In this document: positions 21,994 through 34,225 of the stretch, piece after piece
How the letters are laid out: every line of letters begins with the position of its first letter
Numbering within the stretch: the first letter of the stretch is position 1
Position numbers and translations under genes: made by a program
Notes under the pieces: generated by a model
The model's database searches: none
What the model saw: the letters and a program-made list of their open reading frames with translations, nothing else
What the model was told of the DNA's origin: nothing
Origin: Arcuatula senhousia
Taxonomy: Eukaryota > Mollusca > Bivalvia > Mytilida > Mytilidae
Direction of reading: 5' to 3'
Length of the DNA stretch: 64,000 nucleotides
NCBI GenBank assembly: GCA_963971305.1
Contig: OZ020308.1
Span: 26,999,275 to 27,063,274 of the forward strand

Positions 21994-22620
21994 TTACCGT
22001 CTTAAAATGCGTTCGAATACAAAACAGAGATCATAATTAAAGGTAAATACAATATTTGTTGTGATGCTGCTTTTATTTCCAGAAAATAAAAACATACTAC
22101 TTTTATGGAAAGACAAATTCATATGTGGTTCATAGCTATTTATCCATTTTACAAGTCCTAAATGTGAAAAGTGTGTACTGGGCTGTTGACATACACATTT
22201 ACTTAAAATGAAATGCCAGATGACCGTCCGTTCGTATTTGCGTCTGTCATATCTTTCTTCGTAACAGGTTTCAATTATTCGATATTTGGTATACAGCTTT
22301 AGGTAGGGTCTTATGTGGTTGGAATAAATTTTTGGTTTATCCCTTATCTTCTTCCTTCCTGTTAAAACAAGCCTACTTTGATTTTTTAGGATCGAAAATG
22401 GGAATGTTTTTTTTTTTGGTAACAGATTTCTCAGCCACAATTTTTCGTAGTCTTTTGAGGTCAGCTCATATAGGAGTGCCTTTCCAGCTCTGTCTATAAA
22501 CCACATTTTATACTTTCTTCGTATGTTAAAAGTAGCTTGGTCAATTGCAAATGATGGTAAAAAAATACTGTACTGTGAATGTCGTAATTTAGAAAAGGCC
22601 GAAACAAAATCGAAAGACAT
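21994..22620 (-). CDS. Unknown 208-codon open frame
   Basis: An uninterrupted 208-codon frame from ATG, which is very unlikely by chance in DNA this AT-rich. The predicted protein is basic and rich in aromatic residues. It has no obvious signal peptide or transmembrane helix and no motif I recognise. There is no polyA signal close to its end. It lies between a hammerhead remnant and a pearl-like element, so it may be a transposon-borne or orphan frame, or a recent pseudogene of a host gene. Confidence 0.35.
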   Translation of the reverse strand: MSFDFVSAFSKLRHSQYSIFLPSFAIDQATFNIRRKYKMWFIDRAGKALLYELTSKDYEKLWLRNLLPKKKTFPFSILKNQSRLVLTGRKKIRDKPKIYSNHIRPYLKLYTKYRIIETCYEERYDRRKYERTVIWHFILSKCVCQQPSTHFSHLGLVKWINSYEPHMNLSFHKSSMFLFSGNKSSITTNIVFTFNYDLCFVFERILRR

Positions 22621-22754
22621 AAATCAACGCAAAAACCAACAAAATATTTAGAACAAGAGGCTCACAGGAGCCTTAACCGCTCACCTGGTCTTAATGTCGA
22701 ATCTATAATTAATGAGCTGAACATTTAAGCAAGCAACAGCTTTTCTCTATCTAT

Positions 22755-23297
22755 AATAAAGGTAATAACAAAACTACCGAACTTGAATGATCAATCTCAT
22801 GACAAAAACGAATCAGTCATACCGGAGAATTGGTGGATCACAATGGTCCTGACTTGGTATAGGCATTTCAAACGAAATGGTGGGTTAAACCAGGTTTTAT
22901 GGCGCAAAACCTCCCTCTTCCATTGCGATCTTAGGATCCGGTAATGACCATAGAACACAACATAGTTGTGAGACACAATAGGGATATTGAGGTGATCATC
23001 TCAGTACAGCAGACCAGTCAAACACTAATTAAAACAATAAACCATCATATCTTTTAACTCAATTTGAACTTATCTACTAGTGGCTGATAACGAAAAAAAT
23101 TTCTTTAGGGATCGTATGAGACGTATTTTCTTATAGCCCTGCTCCAAAAGTCGGTCACGAAGAAATCGGTGTCTGATAAAAAAATCTGTGAAATGTGTGC
23201 ATGCTCTGGCATATCGAATAAGTTGTGAAATATAAACACCGTATGCAGGGGAAGTAGGTATATTGCTCTGTAGATTAGGAAAATTAATAATTTGTAT
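22755..23297 (-). mobile_element. PLE 3' end nested in pearl-like element (family P1)
   Basis: The minus strand encodes the RT tail NLQSNIPTSPAYGVYIS, QLIRYARAC, then RHRFLRDRL and RSLKKFF, and the P1 3' UTR ending at aaggtaataacaaaactacc. It is truncated 5' at ~23297 inside the core-repeat sequence, so it inserted after the pearl-like element. Confidence 0.7.
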
Positions 23298-24214
23298 CAT
23301 TATGTAGGCCCAAAACATGGAAAACCGTTATTTAGGGACCTTAACCCCTATTTGGGGTCATCTGAAAACTTCAATCATATGAAGACTTTTGTAGAGCTAA
23401 ATGAGCTGAATGTTTAAGCAGGCAACATAATTTCTCTATCTGTTATAGTTTTCATTCTATAGGCCAAAACATGAAAAAACCGTAATTTTAAGGGCCGTAA
23501 CCCAAATAAGGGGTCATGTGACAACTTCAACCATATGGAGACTTTTGTAGAGCTAAATAAACGAACATTTAAGCAAGCAACAGTTTTTCTCATCTGCTAT
23601 TGTTTTCAATCTAAAGGCCACAAAAAATGAAAAAAAAACATTATTTTAGGGACCATAGCCCCTATAAGGGGTTATCTGAAAACTTCGATCCTATGAAGGC
23701 TTTTGTAGTGCTTAATGGTCTGAACATTTAAGAAGGCAACAACTTTTCTATATCTGCTATAATTTTCATTCCATAGGCCAAAAACATGGAAATTAAAAAC
23801 ATTATTTCAGGGGCCGTAACCCTTATAAGGGATCATCTGACTATCTTGACCATATGGAGACTTTTGTAGAGCTAAATGAGCTGAACATTTAAGCAAGCAA
23901 CAGTTTTTCTCTATCTGTAATAGTTTTCATTCTAGAAGCCAAAAACATTAAAGACTGCTATTTTCACTTTTAAGGAGCCTAAACTCCTATAAGGGGTTAT
24001 CTGACAACTTCGACTCAAAAAAGACATTTGTAGAGCTTTTGATGTTGAAACAGTAGCTTAGCATCAGATTTCGTCTATCTCTTATACTTTTTAATTTACA
24101 AGCCAAAAACAGTAGTCGACCCCTGTTCTGTTTTTAGTAACGGCAGCCATGTTGTTTAGACATGCAATCTGGGTAGAGAACAACCCATAGAAGAAGTGTG
24201 CAAAGTTGAATGGA

Positions 24215-24340
24215 CTATTGGCAACGCGACGGGTGTGCTATAGCAAGCAGGAACTGCTTACTCTTCCGGAGCACCTGACTTCACTCTTGTTGAGTTCGCG
24301 TTGTTGATTGATATTCAGTTATTTTGTGTTTCCACAAAGT
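24215..24340 (+). mobile_element. PLE 3' UTR piece (family P2)
   Basis: ggactattggcaacgcgacg, then gtgtgctatagcaagcagga and cttccggagcacctga, match the P2 3' UTR in sense orientation. It replaces the microsatellite end of the surrounding pearl-like element. Confidence 0.6.
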
Positions 24341-24915
24341 GATGGCAAAAGCTCACCTGGATCTTCGGTCGGTCAAGGTGAGCTAAAAACACATGTTACC
24401 ATTACCCTTATAAGCAACATGTACCCAATTCGAACCAAGAGTTATTGATGTTATTTTCTATAGCAGTAACACAATTAAATCCGTACATATGCTTGAGTAA
24501 GAGATGAAATTAAGCATATTATAATAATTCCTAGGCAATAGTGATAATACATCAATTCAATTTGTTATCATTCCTTATGCCAATGATGTAGGTATAATGC
24601 CTGATTTTTTTCATGAAAATTATTCGTTTTGCTTTAACAGAATATTGTACATTATGTTATTTAAAGAAATGATCCAAAACTTGTTTACTTAAGGTAAGAT
24701 AATTTGAATTAAAAGGAAATCAGTATAACATGCAATCTGTTCTGTCGATCCTACATTTATTTGTATTATATACTTACTTATATTTTTAACTTGTTCATGG
24801 TTGTTGTTGTTTGATAGCTATTTGTTTGTAAGAAATACCTTCAATTTTTTGTACTGTACATCGAATTACAATAATATGAATACAAAAATTTAGACATCTT
24901 TCTTAAGGATGATAT

Positions 24916-26797
24916 TCACAGGCAGTAATGTGTCATATCGTATAATGTTTGGTAAAGGAATCTTGTCATGGTTTAGTCAAGGGCGTCATGGTTTGTACAC
25001 AGGAAATTTGCATAATGTCGTCTGAAAAAATGAAACCATAATTTGTCCGGACAGAAAAGACATGTTCGGGCATTTAAAGGGAATGGTGTATTTATACTAA
25101 AATCTGGCACATGTATATGATGAAATATATTCGCTAAATCATACAGGAAATATAGTTTTGATCAATTGATAGAATAATATCATTTTGTGTTTCAAGCATA
25201 AGTAAAGGCTAGAATTTGCCCCAAACAACCTTTCACTATTTATAAAACCCTTTTGACACATTTTTCAGTGTAATTAAGCGCTTACAAAGCATACATGGCA
25301 AAAAATACAGATTTTTACTTGTCATGGTTTGTACAAGGGACGTCATGGTTTAGTGTAAGATGGCCATGGTTTGGTCAAGGGGTATTTAAAATAATATTGT
25401 AAATCTTATTCAATCATATGAGCAAAAAATACTGTTTTATACCTTAAACCGATCATGTTTATATATAACCATAATAACGCATACTACATATCAAGAACCA
25501 CATGAGATATTCTGTATAATTCAAATGTTTGTATGCCATTCATATGACGTGTTATAGTAATCATGAGATAAAGATTATTATACAGAGTTTTGAATATCAG
25601 GTTCCATATCATTTCGAGACTCATAAGTCGTGGAGTCATAAGCCGAGATTCTAACATTGCTCGAGAAAAGATATGGGTTCTTCATGTAATATGGAAACTC
25701 ATGGTCAAAATAGATACAAAGATTTACAGAAAAACATTGACTAGACATTAGGTTTAATGCATGAAATTGCTTATTGCCGCTAATATATATACTAAAAACT
25801 CCCTAACAATGAAGCGTTTACTTTCAGTATTCAAAAAAAGGACATAATTTAAATGATATTCACCACCAACTGAACTATTGCAAAGAGGATATATTCTTCC
25901 ATCTCAGGTATATGTTGCTCTATCCATAATATTAGTATTCAGTGCAACAGAAGTGTTTGTTTGTCTTACAGAAACGTTTTCTCTAGTCATATTTATTATT
26001 TTTTTTATTTTCATGAAAGATATCGGGAAGACCTTTTCCAGGACGCCGGGATTGGCCATATTATTTAACGGGATTTCGGGAAAAGCGACTAGCGGGACAC
26101 GGGAACCTGCATTTCATTTTTCGGGATGCGGGATCGGTAGTTTTTATTATCCGGGAAAATGGGATTATAAAATCATTTGGACGGGAATTCGGGACGGGAC
26201 CCCCTCCTCCCCCTAATCATAAAGGAGTAGCGTGTACTGTTTGTGGTTAATATATGTTGTTGGCTTAGTTGCGGTCTAGAGCGAAAGTTAAAATGATAAT
26301 TATAATTAAAAAATATATATTTGTTATATGCAAAACTGAAGGTTACGCTTTTTATTTTCCAAGAAACGAGCATATGATTTTGTTTGGGGGGAGGGGGTCA
26401 AGATGCGTATTAAGAAACACAGAAACACAGTATGACGTTACACATCCCCCTCCACACACACACAAAGAACAGCAGAAAAAAACTAATATTTTGCACGATA
26501 TCCTAACTTTAGAAAATGTGATAAACCATGACAAAATGGTATAAACCGCGACAATTTTTTGTTCCCTTTACCAAACCATGAAAAACTTTTAATTTGATTG
26601 ATAAGCACAACTAAACAGATTTTAAGTTATCACAGTAAACCTTATGGTCATGTTCAATTCCATTCAACTCTCCACACGATAAAAGGTATTTTATATATTT
26701 GAGAAAAAAATCCCTTGGAAACACCATGACCTCCCTTTACCATACCATGACAAAATCCCTTTACCAAACATACGATATGACACATTAATACCTGTGA
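24916..26797. mobile_element. 1.88-kb inverted-repeat DNA transposon (non-autonomous)
   Basis: The left end tcacaggcagtaatgtgtca, tatcgta, tgtttggtaaagg is the reverse complement of the right end, and pairing continues for ~90 bp through copies of catggtttggtaaaggg. More copies of that motif recur just inside both ends as subterminal repeats. A possible TAT target duplication flanks the element. No transposase. The interior contains an unrelated CGGGA-rich repeat at ~26030-26215. Confidence 0.65.
26030..26215 (+). repeat. CGGGA-rich interspersed repeat
   Basis: A GC-rich patch of recurring CGGGA and GCGGGA units (atcgggaag, cgccgggat, acgggatttcgggaaa, gggatgcgggatc, ttcgggacgggaccccc) inside the AT-rich interior of the 24916-26797 element. 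The frame at 25878-26216 reads through it and includes SQVYVALS, reminiscent of the C-terminus of PIF1-type helicases. That is too short to claim. Confidence 0.45.
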
Positions 26798-28363
26798 TAT
26801 TGTGTCTATGAGTGGTTATGTTTATAGTATACATGTACATGTAAAAACAACCATTTATTACTTTTTCATTTATTTAATTATCTTTTACCCGCAAAATGTC
26901 TAATGTGTCTATTCAAACTTATTAAGTGTGGATCTGTTTTAATGATACCGATTCAATATACAAGTTTATAATAATCAATGTCAACTCAGGCACAGTGTGC
27001 AACATGAGCATAGAAAAATGTAAACAATACAACATAAATATGATGCAATTTAACACATTTTGTGTTGTTAGATTAAATAAAGATTAAAAATAATATTTCA
27101 TTTTAATTTACAACACAGGTAGTTATTTCTTATATATTTTTGTACTTTAAACGTTTACAGTTGATTTGGTCATCTAAGGCTCGATTCGGATACTACAAAG
27201 ATCTCATAAGAGAAGATCTCACTTGCATGCACACTGTAAACTTGAAAGAAAATTTAAATTGGCTTTGTAAAAATCTAAGTTCTAAATTGAATTGTTAAGA
27301 ATTCTGTCTAAAAATGCTTTTTATATCTATTTGGGAAAAATGAATTGGAATCATCCTAAGTGTATTATTTCCTTAAACAGTTTAGAACATCTTTTTTTTT
27401 TAAATCTGTATATAGATTAATGCTTTTATCCATTCAAATGCCTGAAAAAAAATCCAACAAGTTTTTCTAATATTTGTTTCGAACTAGTAGAGAAGGTCTT
27501 AATGAACATTTTTTAAAAATTTCAACCAATTCTAATTATAATTTATATGTTCAAACAGAAGAAGAATTTTCAATGAACATATGTTATTCCTATGAAAAAT
27601 CTAGAGAATTTTTTCCCACCATATTTTTAGGTGCTTATATCTTGAAAACGGCTCCATGTTTTTGAAAACTTTTTTTCATAAAGTCTAGTCATTTTGAGCC
27701 ATTCTTTTCAAATTTTCTTAACTTTTAATTACAAAATAATTCAGGCTCGTACTCCCTTAGTAAATACGTGTATTTACTAAAATGGTCAGTAAATACATTA
27801 ATTTCCTAAACTTATGAAGAGATTTAACATGTTTTTACTGATACATATATTGGAAGATGGAGCATTGTATATTTTCGGGGGGTTGTCAAATATATTATAA
27901 GGTATACAAACGCTATGTTATAAGCATGTTTACTCTCTTTTTCCCAAATTTATCATGTTTATTGGTTGTACACTTTTTTAAGCATTTTTAATTTAGAATA
28001 GGTTTTGGGTTAGGAGAGAAAAGATAAGATAATATATGTTTATTTGAAATCAGGCTGAACAATTATTTTTAATTTGATACAATGATATTGGTTAATAACC
28101 TATATATTAAAGCCATAAAGTTTGCATATAGTTTTCTATTTAACTTACTTTTGATTACGTATTCTGTTTCCCTTTGAAAGACAATGTTCATTCATTAACA
28201 AAACAGAAAAAAAATATATTTAAGAATTTGAAAACTTATCAGTTGTTGTGTAAAACAGTAAAGTTACCGGAAGTTAATAACTGCTTTACTCCCAAGCAGC
28301 TATGTCAGGGATATGAAAATGTTAGTTATTGCTTTACCCCCAAGCAGCACGATTTTGGCTATA
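26798..28363. other. No recognised gene
   Basis: AT-rich sequence. There is a local ~50-bp imperfect duplication at 28270-28362 (ctgctttactcccaagcagc and ttgctttacccccaagcagc) directly before a PLE 3' terminus. Nothing else recognised. Confidence 0.4.
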
Positions 28364-28870
28364 TGAAAGAAGCAGAGGTACCACTTGGGTATCCGAATTT
28401 CAAAAGTCCGAAAGGCCAGAGACAAAATCAGTAAACACCAACAAGAACGGGACAAAAACAGACAACATGTAAAACATGGAAACACAAAGTAACTGAATAT
28501 CAATCAACAATGCCAACTCTAGTCGAAACAAGAGTGAACTCAGGTGCTACGGAAGAGTAAGCAGTTCTTGCTTGCTATAGCACACCCGTCGCGTTGCCAA
28601 TAGTCAATTCAGCGTGTCAAGTCCGGTAAAGGAAGACAAAACAAAACCCTATGACAAACCAACATCTGCACTCATCTGAGAGATCGAAATCCCATATTTA
28701 CCTATTAGTGCATGCTGTCTTCCATAAAATTTCTTGAGTGAAGACAGCAACCAAGGAGCAATATAACCCTGTGTGAGGAATTTTTGCGTCAAATTTGTCG
28801 CTCCTCTGCTAAGGAAATCGATGTAAGTCCAGCACGCTCTGGAGTAACGAATCAGTATGAAGTAGATGAT
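28364..28870 (-). mobile_element. PLE 3' end (family P2)
   Basis: The minus strand encodes LIRYSRAC, a TQKFLTQGYI segment, LSSLKKFYGR and KYGISISQMSAD, the C-terminal end of the P2 RT protein. The 3' UTR ends at gaagcagaggtacc (28367). It is 5' truncated near 28870. Confidence 0.7.
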
Positions 28871-29164
28871 AATGAGACACAAGGCCAATGACTAAGAATT
28901 TGTTTTGGGTGGTAAAAATATGAGTGTGCAGCAAAAAAGAAAACCATGTAGAGTGGAGGATATGAGTTCTGAAATTTCGCACTTGAGCAGCAGACAGTAA
29001 ACACAATGTGACCAACTTTTTGCTGGAAGATTTTCTTTATATCAATACATCTTGATATTAAGTATTGGCTGAAGAAACCTGGCAGAAAATGGCGACTTGT
29101 TTCAATCAGGAATCTAAATAAACACTGGACATGATTGATAAATCTCCATGATCAGCTCAGATAA

Positions 29165-29590
29165 GACACCTACTTTATACTATTTTAGTAAAGCTCCCAG
29201 GTTGTTGGCATCACTCAAGAAATTTTACGGACGACATCATGTGTTTGTAAACAAATACGGGATTTCTATCTCTCAGATGAGCACAGATGTTGGTTTGACA
29301 TAGAGTTTTGTAATGTCATCCTTTCCGGATTTGACCAACACTTAATCGATCTTTGGCAACGTGACGGGTGTGCTATAGCAAGCAGGAACTGCTAACTCTT
29401 CCGGAGCACCTGAGTTCACTCTCGTTTCGACTTGAGTTCGCGTTGCTGAATGCGGTTTTGTTGTTATGTGTGTTTGTGTTTTATGTTGTTATGTGGTTTG
29501 TTTTGTTGTGATGATTTTTGTGCCGGTTTTGTCTTTGTCTTTACGGTTTTATGATACTGATTACACCTTTGGTACACCTTTGCTTCTTTA
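29165..29590 (+). mobile_element. PLE 3' end, opposite orientation (family P2)
   Basis: Plus strand reads the tail SLKKFYGRHH and KYGISISQMSTDVG, then the P2 3' UTR (ggcaacgtgacgggtgtgct, cttccggagcacctgagttc). Together with 28364-28870 it forms an inverted pair of PLE ends ~300 bp apart. Confidence 0.65.
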
Positions 29591-29859
29591 GTAAAGTTAA
29601 ACATAGTTTTGATTTTTTTTTGCATCGTCATATATATATGTTTTTGATTAAAAGTACTAGTAAACAATCCAACATATCACGATGATTGACAGCGCACCTG
29701 TTGACAAGCTTATTCTCGCAAGCTTGGCTAGATCATTTCATCACTTTTACAGCGAACTTTCGTTCCCGTGCATTCGACAGAATCAGGTATCAGTGACATC
29801 ATATCATAGCGACCACAGCACTTCGAGTTGCCCCTACATACTATAAGTTACCTAGAGTG

Positions 29860-30830
29860 ACTTTACGTGGAGTTGTACACTTTTTAAGGTTTTAACTTTA
29901 AAAATCTCGACGGCAAATGTGAATCGGTTCGTATCATTTTCCAAAATAAAGAGGTGGACAAGATCTTCAAAAACTCAATATATTTTTGAAAATTATAAGT
30001 CAGTTATGTTTTTACAGATTATTATTTGAAGGTAACAAAAGCATGGAAAACTGCTAAAAATCGTACGTGGAGTCGTACACATCAAAAGTTTGAAAATTTC
30101 CGTTCATTTTTTACCAAGTCGTATATGGGATGAAAGACAATCATTTCAAAGACATTTTGTCACTGCTTAGTTTCCAGAAAAAAAGTAGGATGACATCGTG
30201 TCTGTTTAATTATCAGTACGCATACACGATGCATCTTTGCAGCATTTTAGACCACCTCTAAAAATCCGCACATTTATATTTTTAGCATAAGTACTGAAAT
30301 CAGGATTGAAACTTTTAAAAATATCAGCGGAAACTAATTGAAATAACATTGTAATGTAATGTCTTAGTGATTTCTGATCTTACCTTACACAAGAAGGTGA
30401 GTTCAGCTTTATTTGTTTTTCCTTCTTTATGTTGATAGAGGGTGCTCGTATTTGCAAAAACTATATTTGTAACTTTTTTCAAGAAACATTTAAAAAAACA
30501 TTTTAAAAGTTGTGTCAGACAGATCTTTATATTTAGTTTTTGATAGATATATTGTTTGTATAACATTTTAAAATTCCTTATTGACGTTTTAGAAAAGACA
30601 AGTTTACAATTTAGCGGATTTATAATACCTCGATTTTTAATTTTATTTTAAAAGTTCTTCAACTTAAAAACGTGACTTGTACTATCAAAGAACATTTTAA
30701 CGATATAGTATCATTTACACATAAAAAAAATACTTGATTTATTATTTACCGTTAAAGTTAATTTTGAAATAAACCAAAAGTCCTGTACGACTCCACGTCC
30801 TGTACGACTCCCTGTACAGTTACTGTACTC
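29860..30830. repeat. Element with inverted acgtggagtcgtac motifs
   Basis: acgtggagttgtacac (29869) and acgtggagtcgtacac (~30065) face gtacgactccacgt (~30784) and tgtacgactccctgtac (~30799) in inverse orientation. The spacing suggests a ~0.95-kb inverted-repeat element whose right end is cut by the PLE at 30830. No reading frame. Confidence 0.4.
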
Positions 30831-32460
30831 TACTATGTCCTGGATACCTAAATTGCACAAAAATCCATATAAATCTCGTTTATCTCTGCTTCAAGTAAGT
30901 GTTCTTTAACCCATATTTCCAATCCAAAATTATATCTCTTACTTTAACTACTATGAAGGAATTTATTATTCAATACTGTGAAAGGGTATTCGAAAACAGT
31001 GGAACTAATCATTTTTGGAGCAAAAAAATCTCTTGATGTTTTGACAAGCTTCGTGCATTTGAAAATACGTTCCATACCGTTGATAGTTACGATTTTTCTA
31101 CTCTATATACTAACCTACCGCATAATATAATTAAAAAGAAATTTTAATATTTGTTTAAATGGTGTTTTGACAAATCTAAAAGTGATTATATCTGTTCTAG
31201 AGTTTCAAACTCATTTCGTAAATCATTTTTTAGTAACGAGACTCAAAAAGGTTCCATTAACTGGACTGATGCAGAAACTTTTACTGCTCTAAATTATTTG
31301 TTAGATAATATTTACATACATTTGTTAAACAAATTTATCGCCAAATTATTGGTATTCCTATGGGTACTAATTGTGCGCCACTTATAGCCGACCTTTTCCT
31401 ATACTGTTATGAATCACAATTTATGACTAAATCAAAAAAAGACCCCAACAAACAGAACCTAATGGAAACTTTCAATTATACTTTTAGATATTGAGACGAC
31501 TTTAATGCACCCAACAATCCTTCATCTTCTAATTTTATTACAGATATCTATCTTTCTGAATTAACCTTGAACAAATCTAACGTCACCGTGATACATGTAT
31601 ATGTCCTTTTTATATTTAGATTTAAGTATTATTGACGGAAAATAACAAACCAAAGTATATGATAAACGAAACGACTTTACCTTCCCTATTATAAATTTCC
31701 TTTTTCTTGAAGGAGATGTTCCACTAGCGCCACCTAAGGGGTTTACATTTCACATGATCGGATCTGCAGTTGTGTTTTTGATTTTAATAATAATAACCGT
31801 TTTATTATTGAAAAATTATTAAAACAAGGTTATCGATACCACAAATTTATTAAGTAAAATCTTTTTCCACAATATCGATCTCTTATTGAAAAAAAATAAT
31901 TGTACACGTGATAGTGAAAGGAATAACACACCCTGAATTTTATGGTAATGTTTTTTATAAAGCTCATAAATTTAAAAGCAATCCATTTGAAATGAAAAAT
32001 TGGCTTCAAATTTATAACGTAAAGGATATGAATTGAATATATTGGTAAAATCTTTGAATTTAGTTTTTTTGGCAGAAATATTGATAACTTGATACTTACT
32101 TTAAAACTTCCATAAACGTTTTTACTATTGTCATTTTTAAGCATTAAAGCAATCAAGCATGTCGGTTTTGTGTGATGACACTTCACTAAATCATTATTGT
32201 TTGAAGTGTTGTGTCGGATTTAAAATCGGTATGTTTGATTTTTTTACATCAGTCGATTTATTATTTTCAGCTGGCTGTCTGTTACAGCGAGTGTTCTATA
32301 GAGTGTTCCTTTACCGTCCTTTTGTTTGTTCTTGTTATGATAATAATAAGACATAATGCCCCATTTCGCATCATTTGGGACGTACGGACGAACAGACCTA
32401 AAACATTTATGCCCCCTTCTTTGGTAGATGGAGCATAATAAATTCTGCATCACAGAAACC
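30830..32460 (+). pseudogene. Penelope-like element relic (family P3)
   Basis: Plus strand starts at SWIPKLHKNPYKSR (30835), then a cysteine-containing segment, TMKEFIIQYCERVFENSG, SYDFSTLYTNLPH (palm motif A), a 30-codon region, MGTNCAPLIADLFLYCYES and NYTFRY*DD, where the catalytic YxDD is broken by a stop (TAT TGA GAC GAC near 31487). After YDKRNDFTFP and a damaged thumb region, a long 3' UTR to 32460 matches 53295-53890. There are multiple frameshifts. The fingers domain is missing. It cannot be active. Confidence 0.7.
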
Positions 32461-33361
32461 ACTTACAACATTCGTTTAAATGTAAGGTGTATTGAAACAA
32501 AATGTTGTTTCGAATTTTTATTCGACGAAAACCTGACCATTGTTCCTAAAAATAATACTAAGCTAAGTTAAAAAACCAAGCTTGAAGGCTTAAAACTAAA
32601 ACATATACCTGATGGATCTTAGGGCCAATAATATTTGCCATTTAGACAGATGATCCATTTAAAGCATGGTTGCCTTTTTTAAGTCGCAAATTGCGTTTTT
32701 CATATTTTTGTGAAAACTGTTTAGCTTGGGAAAAGAATTTACTTGCTCAAATGTTCAGCATAAGGAACTCTTCAAAAGTCTACAACATGTACACGTTGCC
32801 AAATAACTTAAACATGTATTAGAGATTATTGCCCTTGAAAATGGTAAAAATAATAGGGTTTTTTTATTCGTGTTGTATAATAGCATTTGTAAAAAATATA
32901 TTGCATATTGCATACAGTAGCTTTAAATTCGACCTAAGATCTTAACATTCAAAGATTTGAAGTATCAATGAAAATGTTGAAGAAGGATTTCTGCTATATA
33001 AAACAATTCTAATAGTGAAAAAAAAACATTTCAACGCGACGCCTTCAAAAATAATAATTCTGTTACGACGGATATATGTTTTTCGTTAATCAACTTCATT
33101 ATACATACTACCAGACGCGCATCGAGTGAATTGAATAAATATTCTTCTAAGGGACCGACGGTGTGTTGTTCTAATCAGAGATTTTCCGCGCAGAGCACTA
33201 AATGGATCATGACATTATATATTTTTTCATTATTAGCATTACAAGTATTTTGTTTTCAAAGGGGTTATGACAGTTTTTTTTTCCATTGAAAGTATTATGT
33301 TGACTTTAAACTGTTAAATGGGTCATGACACAATAGCCGAGTCAGGCTGTTGTAATTCATT

Positions 33362-33688
33362 TCTAACATCTGCTGTTGGTGGAGTTTTAATCCCCCGAGG
33401 TTAGCCCGCTCCAGTATCAACACTTATGTGTTGAAGAACATACCAAAGCTATAAATTATCCTTTTAAATGTCAAAATTGTTAAAACCCTAAGGTTTTTCA
33501 CAAACATAGCTTGGTCTTTGTCATAATTTGGTGTCTAGCTCGGCAATTTTTGTATAATTATTCTACGCTCCTCATATTCATATGGTGTTTGGCACAATCA
33601 ACTTTATATAGATCGCCTCTGATGAGTCTCTAATGGACAAAAACGCGCGTCAGGCAAAACAAAGTTTATTGTCTGGAAATTTGTTGTA
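33362..33688 (+). mobile_element. Diverged single retrozyme-like unit
   Basis: From ctgctgttggtggagttt to ggaaatttgttgt this follows the 357-bp unit over almost its full length with many substitutions. It is a solitary old copy. Confidence 0.65.
33613..33655 (+). ncRNA. Hammerhead remnant, GAAA core damaged
   Basis: CTGATGAG and GCGCGTCAGGC are kept, but the conserved GAAA reads as an A-run, so G12 is lost, and the stem I 3' strand is eroded. Predicted inactive. Confidence 0.6.
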
Positions 33689-34132
33689 AGGATGGGTCGC
33701 AATAAGGCCTTATTTTGGCCCATCTAGATGCGAAAAATAAAAAGGATTTCCAAACCTGTCATTGTATACCTTATATTGTAGCCAAATGGTTGTACCGTTA
33801 TGAAAGAATACTCTTTAATACTTTTGCATACACACAAGTTGGAAAACCGTGTTCAGAATTGACCCATTTTGAATGAAAATTTCATCTTGATGTAAGGAAT
33901 ATTTCATGGTAGACATTCAATACATTCAAATTTTGTGCTAATATACTTGACGACAGTGTTTAGTAATTCTATTAAAAGGTTCCTGGTACATATACATTAC
34001 TTTGAACAACAATTTTGAATTAAAAATAATGACTAATGTTATGAAAAACGAAGAAAACCCAGATATTTTGAATATTTTGAAACTTCTGACTACGAGGTCA
34101 AAAATTATAGTATTTTTAAGTTTTCAGTATGT

Positions 34133-34225
34133 CTTGCCCGCGGAACCAGCTTGAAACTTTGACCAAAAATGTGTTTTAGTAATACAAGTTTTTGAACAAA
34201 ATATGGAGCTGGTTCCGCGTGCAAG
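34133..34225. repeat. Inverted repeat, ~20-bp arms
   Basis: cttgcccgcggaaccagctt pairs with gagctggttccgcgtgcaag across a ~53-bp loop, with two mismatches. It stands out as GC-rich arms in AT-rich DNA. Role unknown. Confidence 0.5.

Larger units (their letters stand above)
22653..24386. mobile_element. Pearl/Helentron-like element with ~157-bp core repeats
   Basis: It starts acaagaggctcacaggagcc with gctcacctggtc and ends in a hairpin region aagctcacctgg ... caaggtgagctaa, matching the ends of 42729-44909. Between them are about six ~157-bp repeats marked by gagacttttgtagagcta (23383, 23540, 23696, 23857, 24020). A terminal hairpin followed by CTAA and core repeats fits non-autonomous Helitron relatives. 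It is interrupted by a PLE at 22755-23297 and has a PLE 3' UTR piece near 24215. No Rep/helicase frame. Confidence 0.65.

Noticed and set aside
22020..22620. Unknown 208-codon frame as a PLE or LINE protein
   Set aside because: None of the RT, endonuclease or zinc-cluster blocks seen in the other relics is present, so it is kept only as an unknown frame.
25878..26216. Frame with SQVYVALS like the end of a PIF1-type helicase
   Set aside because: The match is eight residues, followed by unrelated sequence and a CGGGA repeat; no other helicase motif is present.
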